Notes: a model not told the origin generated them from the sequence alone. A stretch of DNA of 64,000 bases from Cristatella mucedo (GCA_009760855.2 WPIO01000087.1:1555001-1619000); one strand, 5' to 3'; numbered from the stretch's first letter, positions 10,808 to 21,365 are shown. Numbers and translations are program-made.

Positions 10808-10810
<3 letters not shown>
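10491..10810. other. Unique DNA, nothing recognised
   Basis: No gene is seen. Confidence 0.4.
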
Positions 10811-10873
<63 letters not shown>

Positions 10874-10889
10874 ATCTCTTTCTCTCTCT
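10811..10889. repeat. (CT)n microsatellite
   Basis: A CT dinucleotide array with two A and a few T interruptions near its right end. Confidence 0.97.
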
Positions 10890-11124
10890 TGCCGGTGGAA
10901 TCATCAAGCGTAAAAAGGTTTCAATTTCTATGCAGGTGAATCAGAACTCTGTCCCCTTCCTGCTTCGATTCCTTCCTGCCTTCCAACGCATCCAAAACTC
11001 ATAACTCTCTTGTTGCGTGCATTACAGGAATTCATACTTGAGTTGCAGCAAACTTTCCCATATTGAATGACGAAAAAAGCGATCTCACTGGTTAAGGGCA
11101 AGCTAGTGTTACTTATAAGTTATT

Positions 11125-11815
11125 AGACGTAGCACTCAAAATGAGCTCTTCGTGGAAATCTTCTACAGTATATACAAGAAATCTAGGTGTCCTATTCATG
11201 TGACATTTAAGTGACGTTTCACTCGATCATTAAATGCTCCGCATTAAAGTAGGCCTTCTTTCAGTTACATAGCATCGCAAAATGCGAGCCTGCTTAGATA
11301 AAAACATTGTATCTATCATGTTTTTTAAATGAATTTGCGAAGTTTGGTCTCTTTTTGTAAATCGCAAATTCCAGAACTTCAGGCTGTTCACTAGAGCTTA
11401 AATTATTTTCAAAACTCTGCAGCAAGGCTTGTGTGCCGTGAAAGTTTCAATTTCATAGTTAATTTTCAATATTGAATTACTTTTCATCAATCTTCAATGA
11501 CTTCCTATCGTGCCGTTTACCGACTTTGAGTTATTGATAGTTATTTTTAAGTAAATGCATTCTATTGAGAAAGCCCTACCTCTTTGAACTACTTCCCAAT
11601 CAGGGCAGTCAACATAACACCTGCTCTTGTGACTCAAGTAATCTAGCTTAGCCTTGAACCTACCTTAAATCCTTTCAAGGCATCACCGTTAGATCTGGTG
11701 CTCCATAAACCTGGAACTCAATTCTGATTGGCCTCGCCCTGACTTGACCACATTTGCCAAGAAGCTAAAACGCACCCTGTTCCTCGTAGCATTGCTGGGT
11801 CCATGTAAATCGTCT
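11125..11815 (+). mobile_element. LINE-alpha thumb to C-terminus, degraded
   Basis: The plus strand translates to a decayed copy of the RT region after the catalytic motif (RNLGVLFM, then KMRACLDKN), and after a poorly conserved middle to the C-terminal tail (LNSDWPRPDLTTFAKKLKR). Stops occur in every frame. It stops shortly after the ORF end, with no recognisable 3' stem-loop tail. Confidence 0.6.
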
Positions 11816-12062
11816 TCTGTAGGCTTATGAGTACGGACGCAGGGCGTGTGCAGCCATAACACATAGACTCAGCTCCTTGCACGATAGATAAAAAAGAACA
11901 ATAGTTAAAACGAAATTAGTTTGACTGCGAGCTCTGTGTGAAATCGCGAAAACTAGTAAGTCGCACAATTGCTTCGCTAGCCGGCACCGACCAACGGAAG
12001 GAGAGAAGGAATTACATAGCACGTGTCCACACTTTTTGTGACATTGAGGCAAGCCCTCAATG
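11816..12062. other. Short unique stretch
   Basis: Nothing is recognised between the LINE remnant and the CT array. Confidence 0.4.
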
Positions 12063-12561
<499 letters not shown>

Positions 12562-12564
12562 CAG

Positions 12565-12696
12565 GGACGTGAGCCAAGGGCGATGATACCTCGCAGAGCT
12601 TCAAAGAAGCCCCTCGACTTCAATGGGCCCGAAGAGCTTCAGAGCACTGCGCATTTCCACATACGACCTGTAGTTTCCGCTCGCCTTAAAGGATGG
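12565..12696 (+). CDS. Candidate internal exon, product unknown
   Basis: This 132-bp stretch is bounded on the left by an extreme polypyrimidine run ending CAG|GG (CAG at 12562-12564). On the right it is bounded by a consensus-like donor, TGG|GTGAGT (GT at 12697). The frame between is open for exactly 44 codons and both boundaries fall in phase 0. The peptide contains PRRASKKPLDFNGPEELQ; I do not recognise a family. No partner exon was found, and a CT microsatellite can mimic an acceptor by chance, so this is a hypothesis about splicing and not a gene call. Confidence 0.25.
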
Positions 12697-13779
12697 GTGA
12701 GTAACTCGTTGCTATGGACCCGAAACGAACGAGAGCGCTCTCGTTGTGCGGAGTCTAGAGCCTAACTATCGTAAGCAGCTGCGAAAAATAAAAAACAACG
12801 TCGATGAAGCCAGTTGGAGAATGCGATGACAAACTCAAATGAAATGGCTCCGATGACTCATTCTCAAACAGGAATCGACGGGAAGAGGCTACTAGAAACG
12901 AGGCAGGGGCGTTTGTGCGCGCGTGCGCGTGACGTCCACCTCCTGACGCAAGCGCGGCGCTCGTGACTGTGCACGTGACCGGGCTGAAGTACGACGAAGT
13001 GCCGGCGAAGAACTGGGCCGCGGAATCGAGGCTGCCGACTCGCTTTCGGTACGGCGCCATTGCACGACGCCACGCCGAAGGTAGCAGAATACTGCGGCGG
13101 CGCCGAAGAGCGCCCGAAGCTTGACATAGAAACGTGCACATGCGCTGCTAAGAGAGAGAGAACTGACCGAGCGAGACAGCGGGTTGCAGGCGTTCAACAG
13201 CGGCCATGGCGAACGTACCAACACTCGTACAGGGCTCAGCGGACTGGCGCGAAACATGGATGCCAAGGCACCAACTCGTGAAGCAAAGCTGCCTGCCTTA
13301 TTACACCGCTTCGCGGCTTGCGCGTCGCCGATTCTCGCCATCGGTCGTTTCGCAATTGATTCCCAACAGCAGCAAGATAATTCAGGAACCGCGAGTGACG
13401 AATGTGGGTCGCAATATGGCAGCCTGCTGAGCGCGCCGCCTCCGTCTCGAGGTCTCAGAGCGTCTCAGAGCTGCTAAAGCTCGTCGGCGGCGGCGGCGGC
13501 GAATCTTCGGCGGCGAATCCTTCGCTTAACTCGACACAAATTCGATGACAGGAAGAGGCTGAAGTTAAGTAGTGAGTGCAGAGCGTGATAGCCGACCTAG
13601 AGCCGACCAAGCAGAGATCGGTGACGGCTCCGCCGAGGCTCCTCCAGCGCGGAGGTCATTGAGCCTCTCCTTCAGCTCCTCCAGCGCGGAGCCTCTCCTT
13701 GAGCCTCTCCTTGAGCGTCCCGAGCGCTCTCTCCTCGGTCCTCGCTTGGTCCTTGAGCTGAGCGCCGAAATCGCATTAA
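12697..13779. other. CpG-rich unique DNA with short GGC repeats
   Basis: The region from about 12890 to 13640 is visibly GC- and CpG-rich and has several overlapping open frames of 60-149 codons with no recognised domain. A (GGC)n run lies at 13483-13502, with a GGCGGCGAATC echo to 13520. At 13640-13740 a CCTCTCCTTGAG / CAGCGCGGAG motif recurs imperfectly. It could be a promoter-type CpG-rich region. Confidence 0.4.
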
Positions 13780-13905
13780 CTGACCACCCGATCGTGCTTC
13801 CTTTGCAGCTTAGGCAAAGTGTCTAGAAAGAGATTCAATACGGGACGTGATCCGTCCTGAGTAAGTTCTCTGAGGGTGCTATACAAGTGCATTGTTATCA
13901 TGAAG
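13780..13905 (+). mobile_element. LINE-alpha 3' tail with small insertion
   Basis: It matches the last 100 bp of the LINE-alpha 3' UTR (CGATCGTGCTTCCTTTGCAG, then GTGTCTAGAAAGAGATT). About 27 extra bases (including GGGACGTGATCCGTCC, an inverted repeat) lie inside the terminal stem-loop before GTTCTCTGAGGGTGC resumes. Confidence 0.7.
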
Positions 13906-14389
13906 TAGTAAGCCCTTGGCGACCCAGGTCGCCGGCTTGGGCTCTTGCTAGGCACCGCGGGCCGAGCTTTCCAGCTAGGCCGGGCGAACTATTGAGTCCA
14001 CTCTCAATCCAGTTCGCATTGCAGCGCAACGCTGGAATTTCCTGCGATTTTTCACGGTCACGAGGTAGACGTAATAAAGTGATTCCTTTGTGCCACCTGG
14101 TCCAGGATCCAGGACGTGTGACGAATTTCCATTGGCTAGCATGTCCTCCAACGAAAGGAAGAACCGGTAACGACTTCCGGATGCTCTGCCCGTGAAAGGG
14201 TCTTGTCTGCTCTCGGATGGTTGTCGTTTATCTCTACTGCGACCAGCATCCATGTCAGTCAAGGCGCCATTCGGGGATCACTTAAGTTTGCGTGCGTAGC
14301 AGCTTCGGTTCTGCACGACTTCCCTCCTACCTGCTGTGAATTACCAGCAAGCAGCTCACGGAATTCAATTGACTGTCACTCACTGCTCT
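13906..14389. other. Unique DNA, nothing recognised
   Basis: Open frames of about 100 codons on both strands have no recognisable motif. Confidence 0.4.
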
Positions 14390-14625
14390 ATTCATTCGAT
14401 TGCTCGCTCCGGCATACATATTCGATGCAATTATACGCAGGCTTCGCTTCCTACCACCCACTCATTGAGTCAAGTCACTTGGATTTGTCTCTAACCCGGC
14501 TGAAATCATGCCGTCAGTTCATGGGGTTCCAAAGAGTGGAAGCCACTCCCGACTGACGTCACGACAGCTCCCAGATTTGACGATATTTGTAAAGATGCTA
14601 AAAATCACAGCCTTGGCTATGTCCA
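14390..14625 (+). mobile_element. LINE-alpha C-terminal fragment
   Basis: The translation (SYHPLIESSHLDLSLTRLKS, then GFQRVEATPD) follows the RT C-terminal tail of LINE-alpha, with one frameshift. It lacks the 3' UTR and runs directly into the LINE-beta copy that follows. Confidence 0.65.
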
Positions 14626-14639
14626 ATTAAATTTCGAAG

Positions 14640-15171
14640 TAATTTTCCTCATTTCTTGACTGTCTAGAGAATGTTGGTTTGATCAAACACGTTAATCATA
14701 CCACTCACGTCGGTGGCAATATTCTGGATCTCGTTATCAGTAAGGACGTCTGCCCCACTGACATTGTTGTGTGCCCGCCGACCCTCTCGAATCATTATTC
14801 GGTCTCGTTTACTATTCCTGTTCCGTTGTACATACAGGAAAAAGTAGATTTTGTTCAGCGACATATATTGAAAAGTATTGAACAAGGCAAATTTTTGAAA
14901 TCTGAGTGTGAGGCATGCCTTTTCGATCTGCACGAAGACTCGGCCGACAGCCTCGATACCCTCACTGGTGCAGTGAACATGACACTTAAGAGTTCTCTTG
15001 ACTAACATTCCCCTGTACACTCTGTCCATGTAACAAGTTTCGGTGATTCATTTCAATTTGACTAAAAATTTTCAAAAGACGCACCTTGTTAAGCACAGGC
15101 TTGAAAGCTTCTTCAAGAAGTCTGGGTCGGATGACGATCTAGCCTATTTAAAGGAGTTTCTCTGAATATAA
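14640..15171 (+). mobile_element. LINE-beta copy, part 1 (endonuclease end and linker)
   Basis: A 108-codon frame at 14679-15005 encodes the end of the LINE endonuclease (GGNILDLVISKD, then LSNHYSVSFTIP) and the start of the linker towards the RT (FDLHEDSADSLDTLTGAVN). Frameshifted linker sequence continues to 15171. The element is interrupted here by a LINE-alpha insertion and resumes at 16153. The flanking ATATAA at 15166-15171 and 16153-16158 is the likely target-site duplication. Confidence 0.8.
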
Positions 15172-15997
15172 TAATAATAAAAATAACAGTAATAATAAAA
15201 CACTTTATAAAGCGCCCTCAGAGAACTCAATCTCTTTCAAGGCGCTTTACCTTTGCTGCAAAGGAAGCGTGATCGAATGGTGAGTACAAATATCATGCTT
15301 GACAGCATGCATAACATGGTTGGGGTGACATGCACAGGGTCAGCAAGCAAGTGTGGCTAGTGGCAGCATGCAACACTATCAGCAGGCATAAGCGCATAAG
15401 GAACGAATCACAGAGACCCACTATTGGCTGTCATAAATAGGTTCTTTTTTAGTTCTTTTTAAATATGGTCAAGTAAAAAGGGATGTCGTGACGGAAGTCG
15501 GAAGTGAGTTCCAGCCTTGGGGAGCATACGAACTACAGGCACAGTCTCCAAATAATTCGAGTTTTGTACGAGGTATAGGGAAGAAGCTAGTTTCCGAAAA
15601 CTGGGTAGTACGGTGCTTGGCGTGATGATGCAGTAGATGTGATAGGTAGGCTCGGGTAAAAGAATGAAGGGACCTAAAGGGAGCGACAAAACTTTTAATT
15701 CTATCCATTGCTTGACTGGTAGCCAGCGCAGGTCGGTGAGAAGTTCTGTGATGTGGCAACTGCGACGATCACGACAGACAAGCCTAGCACAAGCTGCAGT
15801 TTTGCACCAGCTGTAAGCGCCTGGTTGTGCATGGCGGTAGACCAGCAAGCAGTGAGTTACAGAAGTCATGACGGATGTCACAAATGTACGGACCTACTTA
15901 GATGCGCTATCCCTGTATAAGCGAGCCAGAATTGTAGCAATGGTATGCAGGTGAAAGTTGGCAGACTTGATTGTGGAGCTGATGCAGTCGTCTAACG
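15172..15997 (-). mobile_element. LINE-alpha copy inserted in LINE-beta
   Basis: Reading the minus strand from 15997: RT thumb (LDDCISSTIKSANFHL), NSLLA-type helix region, the CRDRRSCHI segment, C-terminal tail, full 3' UTR, the AAGCGCC...GGGCGC stem-loop and an ATT tail at 15172-15200. Open pieces lie at 15459-15881 and 15907-16116 in different frames. It is 5'-truncated in the thumb and abuts a short inverted RT piece at 15998-16152, a twin-priming-like structure. Confidence 0.85.
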
Positions 15998-16152
15998 AAA
16001 GCCGCACCCCACTGAAACTGCTCTTTCCGAGCAAACAATGGCATCCTAAGCTGCAACGATGATGACGGAAACTTCACTGCCCCAGAGCTGCTAGATCTGC
16101 CAGCTCCCTTCGACATTAATGATCACTATATTCTACTTGAACGATTGATAAC
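15998..16152 (+). mobile_element. Inverted RT motif-A fragment at LINE 5' end
   Basis: The plus strand carries CCCACTGAAACTGCTCT (the HSTETAL start of the RT finger) through GCTGCTAGATCTGCC and TTCGACATTAATGATCAC (the LLDLS.AFD.DH motif A region) to ACTTGAACGATTGA. It is closely similar to 16775-16920. It lies in opposite orientation to the LINE-alpha body, as expected for a twin-primed 5' segment with a deletion between the two parts. Confidence 0.6.
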
Positions 16153-17450
16153 ATATAAAAGCGGAAGCTTACAGAAGCCAGGGCTTCTTTTGCTTACGAA
16201 AAATGAAGTCCCGCCAGGAGACTCAAGACAGATTTACAAGACTGCAGTACATTTTCTGGCCAAATCTGAGAGGTCTCAATACCCTGATGTAAAGTGTCCG
16301 GCAGACAAGATCCCAGCTTTCTTCACTGAAACAAGTTTGCACATTCATGTCACTTCGAAGCCCCCTCCGCCCAAACCAATTGTTTAGTCACAACCTGTGG
16401 CCTTCCTTAGGAACTTTCCAAGGTTTCTGCATGGGATTTGGCCACTTTAATAAAGTCTAGGAAAAGGAGCTCGTCTTCTGAAGACCCTTAAGCATCCCAT
16501 CTGCGGTCTTCATTTGCAGAAAAATATTACTCAGCCATAACCGAGATTTATAATACTTCTCTGGAAAAAAAGGCGCTTTGCCCACGTTCCTCAAATCGAC
16601 CATCTGTAGACCGACACTTACAAAGCCTGGATTAGATACAGATGTCCTTGCAAGATATCGCCAAGTTTCCCTTTTTCCTTAGTGTCAAATATTCTTGAAA
16701 ATTGTCGCTAAAGATTTTGTAGATCGCATTGAAAATAATGTGTCCAGAAAAAGTCCAGTCGGGGTTCAAGCGGCAGCATTCCACTGAAACGGCTCTCCTC
16801 CGTGCATCCAATGACGTCCTAAGCAGCAGCGATGACGGGCACGTCACTGCCCTAGCGCTGCTAGATCTATCAACTGCCTTCGACACTAGTGGTCACTAGA
16901 TTCCACTTGAACGATTGAGAAAACTGACGGGTCTTGCTGACGAGCCGCTGGCGTGGTTCAAAATCGTACTTGTCTGATCGTGTTCAATTCATGACATGCG
17001 GGGTCAACTACCATCCACCAGACCAGTTATCTGCTGAGTCCCATAAGAGTCCGTCCTGGATCCTTTGCAGTTCTACATTTGTACTCAACCCCGTTGGAAA
17101 AGCTATTTAGGCTCATGTAATGGGCTATCACACTTATGGTGACGATACTCAGCTGTATTTGTCATTTAAATCTCAGATCTACTGCAATGATTAATAGAAT
17201 GAATGCTTGCCATGCAGAAATTAGATCCTGGATGTCTGAAAATTTCCGCAAAGTTAACGACTGTAAAACAAAAGTGGCACTCACAGGACACACCGAGCGT
17301 TTTGGCTGAACTAGAGAAATTTGTTTTTCTAATAGGGAATGATATTGTGCGACCATCACCATGTGCTCAGACTTTATGTGTTGTCTTAGATAGCTGCCTA
17401 TATTTTTTTTAAGCTTTGTTGAAGAGACTGCTTCCACGGGTAGCCATCAC
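16153..17450 (+). mobile_element. LINE-beta copy, part 2 (linker and RT domain)
   Basis: Resumes after the LINE-alpha insertion. An 80-codon frame (16145-16387) holds the linker (KTAVHFLAKSERSQYPDVKC). After several stops come the RT domain pieces: HSTETALL at 16779, LLDLSTAFDT (motif A) and YGDDTQLYLSF (catalytic motif C, both Asp present) near 17138-17165. The following thumb start contains MNACHAEIRSWMS and NDCKTK. The open frames are interrupted and the copy is dead. It is broken again at 17450 by a second LINE-beta end. Confidence 0.85.
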
Positions 17451-17615
17451 GTAATGTAATGTAATGCATCGCCGTCTGTAACTCCACAAAGCCATAAAGA
17501 CTATGCGGGTGGCAGGCAGGAGAGTTTTGCATAGTGCACTCACAGCTTATGCTGGTTTCGGTACGCACTCGGTAGCCAATAGACTTTGTCTCAGGCAACA
17601 AAAAGAAAGTCCCAT
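17451..17615 (-). mobile_element. LINE-beta 3' end inserted in LINE-beta
   Basis: On the minus strand: the last codons (SIGYRVRTE), the UTR (GCACTATGCAAAACTCTCCTG, then GGCTTTGTGGAGTTACAGAC) and an ATTAC pentamer tail at 17451-17465. It is about 165 bp long, severely 5'-truncated, and lies antisense inside the older LINE-beta copy. Confidence 0.85.
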
Positions 17616-17965
17616 CCACATCCAAGATTAAGATTGATTAAGATTAGGATTAAGATTGTCTTGCACGGTTACTTGCAAATAACAAGCTCATTGTTTCCGT
17701 CTCGGCTAGATTATTATAATTCCCTTTCGGCTGAGCTGCCGAAAAAGGCCATTCGGTCATTGCAGCTGGAGATGAATATGGCTGCAAAGCTAGCTGAAAA
17801 TCCCAGACGTTTGACAATGTTTTTTCTTTGCTGAAAGAGCTTTGACGGCTGCCGGTTGATCAAACGATATGCAGTAAAGTTCTTACGCCGACATACAAGG
17901 CCAGCCACGGCTTGGCTCCTTCATACCTAGCTGAGCTGCAGGCATATCTAAAGTGATGACGGCCT
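17616..17965 (+). mobile_element. LINE-beta copy, part 3 (RT thumb)
   Basis: Continues the copy broken at 17450: SRLDYYNSLSAELPKKAIRSL and LEMNMAAKLA (17690-17800), then a frameshifted KELGWLP-type segment and a THKA...LAPSYLAEL segment. The match fades by about 17965 and no 3' UTR remains. Together the three parts make one LINE-beta copy of about 2.2 kb running from the endonuclease end to the thumb. Confidence 0.8.
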
Positions 17966-18019
17966 GTTACAAAGCCTCCTCGAGTTCGTGCTGCTCCACT
18001 ATTTCAGCTGTGCATACAA

Positions 18020-18367
18020 TCACATCAGCACTTCGCCGTTGCTGATCTTCAACCAATGATGATCAGCTGACACGCCGCCAAGTTCCAAGATCGTCCGAAT
18101 GTCAGCTCCGTAGTTGCTGTACGGCCACCGAACGAGCAAGTCAGGATCTATATTTATTTTTGACAAGCAGTGGAAGCGTTTCGCGGAGATGCGAAAAACA
18201 AAATTTTGGCTTTGAGAGCAGAGGCGTTCGGCGAGAAGCAAAAAACAGTCCGGTCGCGTTGTAATCTTGGCCCAATTTGGAGAAGCAAAGGTTTTGTCTC
18301 TACGGATAGAGATAAGTTGGAGTTCCACGTTGAAATGATTAAACTGTAGGCTTCCGCCTACTGACAT
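18020..18367 (-). CDS. Unassigned 115-codon open frame
   Basis: This minus-strand frame lies between two LINE-beta copies. Its composition is protein-like (for example SPNWAKITTRPDCFLLLAER and DPDLLVRWPYSNYGADIRT), but I recognise no family. The opposite strand also reads open over much of the same stretch, which weakens the case. It could be part of an unrecognised transposon protein or chance. No splice sites or promoter were identified. Confidence 0.2.
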   Translation of the reverse strand: MSVGGSLQFNHFNVELQLISIRRDKTFASPNWAKITTRPDCFLLLAERLCSQSQNFVFRISAKRFHCLSKINIDPDLLVRWPYSNYGADIRTILELGGVSADHHWLKISNGEVLM

Positions 18368-18387
18368 GCAAAAGAGGCACAGCTAAC

Positions 18388-19090
18388 TTAATGTAATGTA
18401 ATGTATCTGCGTCAGTAACTCCACAAAGTCATAAAGACCATGTGGGTGTTACGCAGGAGAGTTTTGTATAGCGCACTCACAGCCTAAGCGGCTTTCGGTA
18501 CGCATTCGGTAGCCAACAGACTTCGTCTCACGCAACAAAGAGAAAGTGGGAAGCATAGCAGAGTTAGGAGAGCAGTTGAGGTAGTGAGTAGCATAGAAGT
18601 AGCAGTTCAGGACCGCTGAAAAAGAGGTGCCATAGTCGGCAGTTGGAGAGTAGATGTCGTTGCGTAAGAATTGTGGAAGCGAGTTCCACAGTCTAGGACC
18701 TGCAGAGCTAAAGCTTCTGTCGCCAACTGTCTTTAAGCGGAGGAATGGGACAGCTAATTTATTGTCCACACAGGACCTGAGGGCGCGAACAGGCTGAAAC
18801 TGATGTAGCAGTTCAGCTAGGTATGAAGGAGCCAAGCAGTGGCGGGCCTTGTGGGTCAGCGTAAGAACTTTGCTCTGTATCCTTTGCTCAACCGGCAACC
18901 ATCCTAGCTCTTTCAGCAAAGGTGACACGTGCTCAAACCGCTGGGACTTGAAGACCAGCCTTGCAGCCATATTCATAGTCCGCTGTAGTGGCATTATAGC
19001 TTTCTTTGGTAGCCCAGCCAAAAGGGAATTACAATAATCAAGCCGAGACAGAACTAAAGAGCTAAGAATAGTTCCTCGGCCCTGAGTCGT
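18388..19090 (-). mobile_element. LINE-beta 3' part, best preserved copy
   Basis: A 215-codon uninterrupted frame (18449-19096) encodes the RT thumb and C-terminal tail: VLSRLDYCNSLLAGLPKKAI, FKSQRFEHVSPLLKELGWLP, THKARHCLAPSYLAELLH, GDRSFSSAGPRLWNSLPQFL. It is followed by the UTR and an ATTAC tail at 18388-18405. The element is 5'-truncated within the thumb, so it lacks endonuclease and catalytic RT motifs. The intact frame suggests a recent insertion compared with the copy at 14640-17965. Confidence 0.9.
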
Positions 19091-19262
19091 AGCCAAGTCG
19101 TAGTCAGGTTCTCGCTCTTCACAACTCGGTCGTAGGCTCGTGATCCAGCCCTGGGGGGGGGGCCCGGGCGATTCTTTATCGCCAGCCGCACGCGGTGATG
19201 ATAGCCGAAAAGGCTCTTCTACCGCTACTTAAAGGAGGCTATTAAATCAGCTAAGCATTTCA
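19085..19262 (+). mobile_element. SINE-A copy, diverged
   Basis: A tRNA-like head (TTCTCGCTCTTCACAACTCGG) with a damaged B box is followed by a run of about ten G, the GCGATTCTTTATCGCC body, AGCCGAAAAGGCTCTTCTAC and GGCTATTAAATCAGCTAAGC. The head lacks the 24-nt palindrome of the young subgroup. Confidence 0.7.
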
Positions 19263-19655
19263 TCACTGATGCTATTTTCTGGATACTTGCCTCATTCGAT
19301 TCTGGCTGAGGAAAAATCTGCAGGCAGGTCAAGTCACGTCAATGCGTGAGACATTGTCTTGAGGCGCTGCAGCAGTCAGTCAACAAAGATGAAATGATAC
19401 TGAACAAATCCATTTGACTTTACAGCACCTAGTTTTAATTAATCGACGGCACGACAACGAGTCTGTATTGCGCCCAAACATGTCCGCTTTACTATTTTTC
19501 GTTCACCGGTTCTCTTATCCAGGAGGCTCAATGATTTTGTGAAGTGACCGAATGCCGAAGGTTAAATGATCTTGAGATGCTTGGCTTTGCTCGCTTGGTT
19601 ATCTGCTTGCATGGAAATGTCGGCACGTATTTGACAATAGTGCGTACTCAACCAC
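19263..19655. other. Unique DNA, nothing recognised
   Basis: No gene or repeat is seen. Confidence 0.45.
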
Positions 19656-19657
19656 TC

Positions 19658-19792
19658 TGTCACTGTGTCTCTGTCTTTGTCTCTGTCTCTGTCTCTGTCT
19701 CTGTCTTTGTCTCTGTCTCTGTCTCTGTCTCTCCCTTCCCCACTCTCTTCTCTCTCTCTCTCCCCTCTCTCTCTCTCTCTCTGTCTGCCTCC
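19658..19792. repeat. CTGTCT hexamer and CT array
   Basis: A CTGTCT/TTGTCT hexamer array (19663-19733) followed by degenerate CT repeats. It is closely similar to the array at 12482-12545. Confidence 0.95.
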
Positions 19793-19869
19793 TGGGCCAC
19801 AGACTGCTTCACTTACTAGACCAGCCTTGAGCTTATCTGATCTATTTGTAAGTTCAGTGTTCTTTCGCA

Positions 19870-20070
19870 CCTCCGCTCCGTGGCTTCCGGCTGTGTCACC
19901 GCTCTTCGCGCTAAATGGAAAAATGTAAATTCTGTGGCCTTCAGTTCGCAGGGACTTAAACTCCTCAACTTATCCCCGTCTTCTGTCACAAACTGCATCG
20001 ATGTTACGTCCCTTAAGTCTCGGGCAAAGTTGCATCTGTTCCGGTTAGCTTCACCTGCAACCCAGTGAAT
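19870..20070 (+). mobile_element. LINE C-terminal fragment, third lineage
   Basis: A 62-codon frame (19880-20068) reads FSSQGLKLLNLSPSSVTNC, then SLKSRAKLHLFRLA. This matches the pattern of the CR1/L2-type RT C-terminus (F.S.GPKLWNSLP, FK..LK..LF), but it differs from both LINE-alpha and LINE-beta. Only this tail is present. Confidence 0.6.
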
Positions 20071-20298
20071 TGATGTGCTAGTGTGAGCAGGCAGCCAATT
20101 ATGTGCTTGTGCGTGCTTCTATAAGCATTATATACTTAGCATGCCATACAAACGACTAGTTAGCAATTAATTAGTTGAATGACTCTCATGATGAAGTTCT
20201 CTCATATCTTTGATGACTACTGAGAGCCATTTCGCATAACTTTAATTGATTGAGTGCAACAGCTGAGGCACTAGGGGCTGAAGGCTCTCAACAATGGC
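20071..20298. other. Possible LINE 3' UTR, otherwise unique
   Basis: It follows the LINE C-terminus directly and may be its 3' UTR (GTGCTTGTGCGTGCTTC resembles the LINE-alpha UTR). No terminal tail was identified. Confidence 0.3.
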
Positions 20299-20450
20299 GA
20301 GCTGGATTGGTCAAGCGGTTAAGGTGCTCGCCCCGACCAATGTCTGGCTGAGGTCGTGGGCCCGAGCCCGGAGGTATATGCGGAGCGCCTGAATACAGAT
20401 TAAGTTCTTCTGGGGCGCTATAAAAAGGAATTGTATTCTTATTACATTTA
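20299..20450 (+). mobile_element. SINE-B copy, full length
   Basis: It starts GAGCTGGATTGGTCAAGCGG, with an A-box-like TTAAGGTGCTCG, B-box-like GGGCCCGAGCC, the GAGCGCCTGAATACAGATTAA stem-loop, and GGGGCGCTATAAAAAGGAATTG. The tail is short. It is the cleanest SINE-B head in the window. Confidence 0.9.
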
Positions 20451-20989
20451 ACGTAAAGAAAAAACCACCCTTTCGTTTCTCCTTTCCTGAATTTGAAATG
20501 GTTGAAGCTGAAGCAGCTTGAGCAGGAAGTAAGGAAGGAAGGAAGGAAGCTTATAAACATGAAATAAAAGACTTGGAGGGCAGCTGTAATGATTCGTCGC
20601 CCGGTGCCTCGAGGGCTAACGGATACTTAATCCTAACGGATACTTAACGGATACTTCCATAGTCCATAGTCCATAGTCCATAGATATATAGTCCATAGGC
20701 TTGGATGGAATATATATATATATCTATGATATCGTTTATATCTATGATCTATATCTATGATCTATGATATCGCTCGTTGATTCGCCAGATGGAATTCGCC
20801 ACTGTTTCAGCAGAGTTGGCCGTATTTTGAAATTGAGATAATAATTAAACTCTTTTTCATCGACTGGTCTACATCTACAGCACCCGGAGAAAGTACTTGT
20901 TGCTTCCAGCTTTGGAAAACGGGTCTACTGATTACGTTTATAATAATAATACTAGTTATGAAATAATTATAAAATTACACATTGTATGC
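20451..20989. repeat. AT-rich DNA with several short tandem repeats
   Basis: (GGAA)n at 20529-20548, a GGATACTTAA repeat at 20619-20657, a CCATAGT repeat at 20656-20690, and TATCTATGA-type repeats at 20700-20772. No gene is seen. Confidence 0.8.
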
Positions 20990-21165
20990 TTTTTGTTACG
21001 GATCTTTGCTGGTCGGTGAGGTGCTCGCTCTTCACGCCCAGGTCGTGGGCTCGAGTCTCCCAGCCGGAAGTCCTATATTACGTGCTGCTAGCGGGATCGT
21101 TGACAGCAAAAGCACATCGGAAAGCACACGGGTGAGGATTGTAAATCAGCTGGCTTTCTTAACTT
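20990..21165 (+). mobile_element. SINE-A-related copy with divergent body
   Basis: It has the tRNA-like head (GTGAGGTGCTCGCTCTTCACG, B-box-like GGGCTCGAGTC) and ends with GTAAATCAGCTGGCTTTC like SINE-A. The middle part (AAGTCCTATATTACGTGC and so on) does not match other copies. It may be a separate subfamily. Confidence 0.45.
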
Positions 21166-21221
21166 TCTCTTTACTTTTTTCGATAATTCCGACTGCTGCT
21201 ATTTTCCATAGAGGCCGAAGA

Positions 21222-21365
21222 GCCTGGCGGCTACAGCCACGACAGCTGCGATGGCACACTGGGTAAGGTAGTTGCTTTGCACGACCTCGGTCCGCCTAGC
21301 GGATACAGCCACGACAGCCGCGATGGCACACTGGGTAAGGTAGTTGCTTTGCACGACCTCGGTCC
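21222..21365 (+). repeat. 72-bp tandem duplication of the SINE-A head
   Basis: 21222-21293 and 21294-21365 are near-identical. Each contains GCGATGGCACACTGGGTAAG and ends with CACGACCTCGGTCC. The SINE thus carries two A-box regions in tandem and one B box. Confidence 0.9.
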
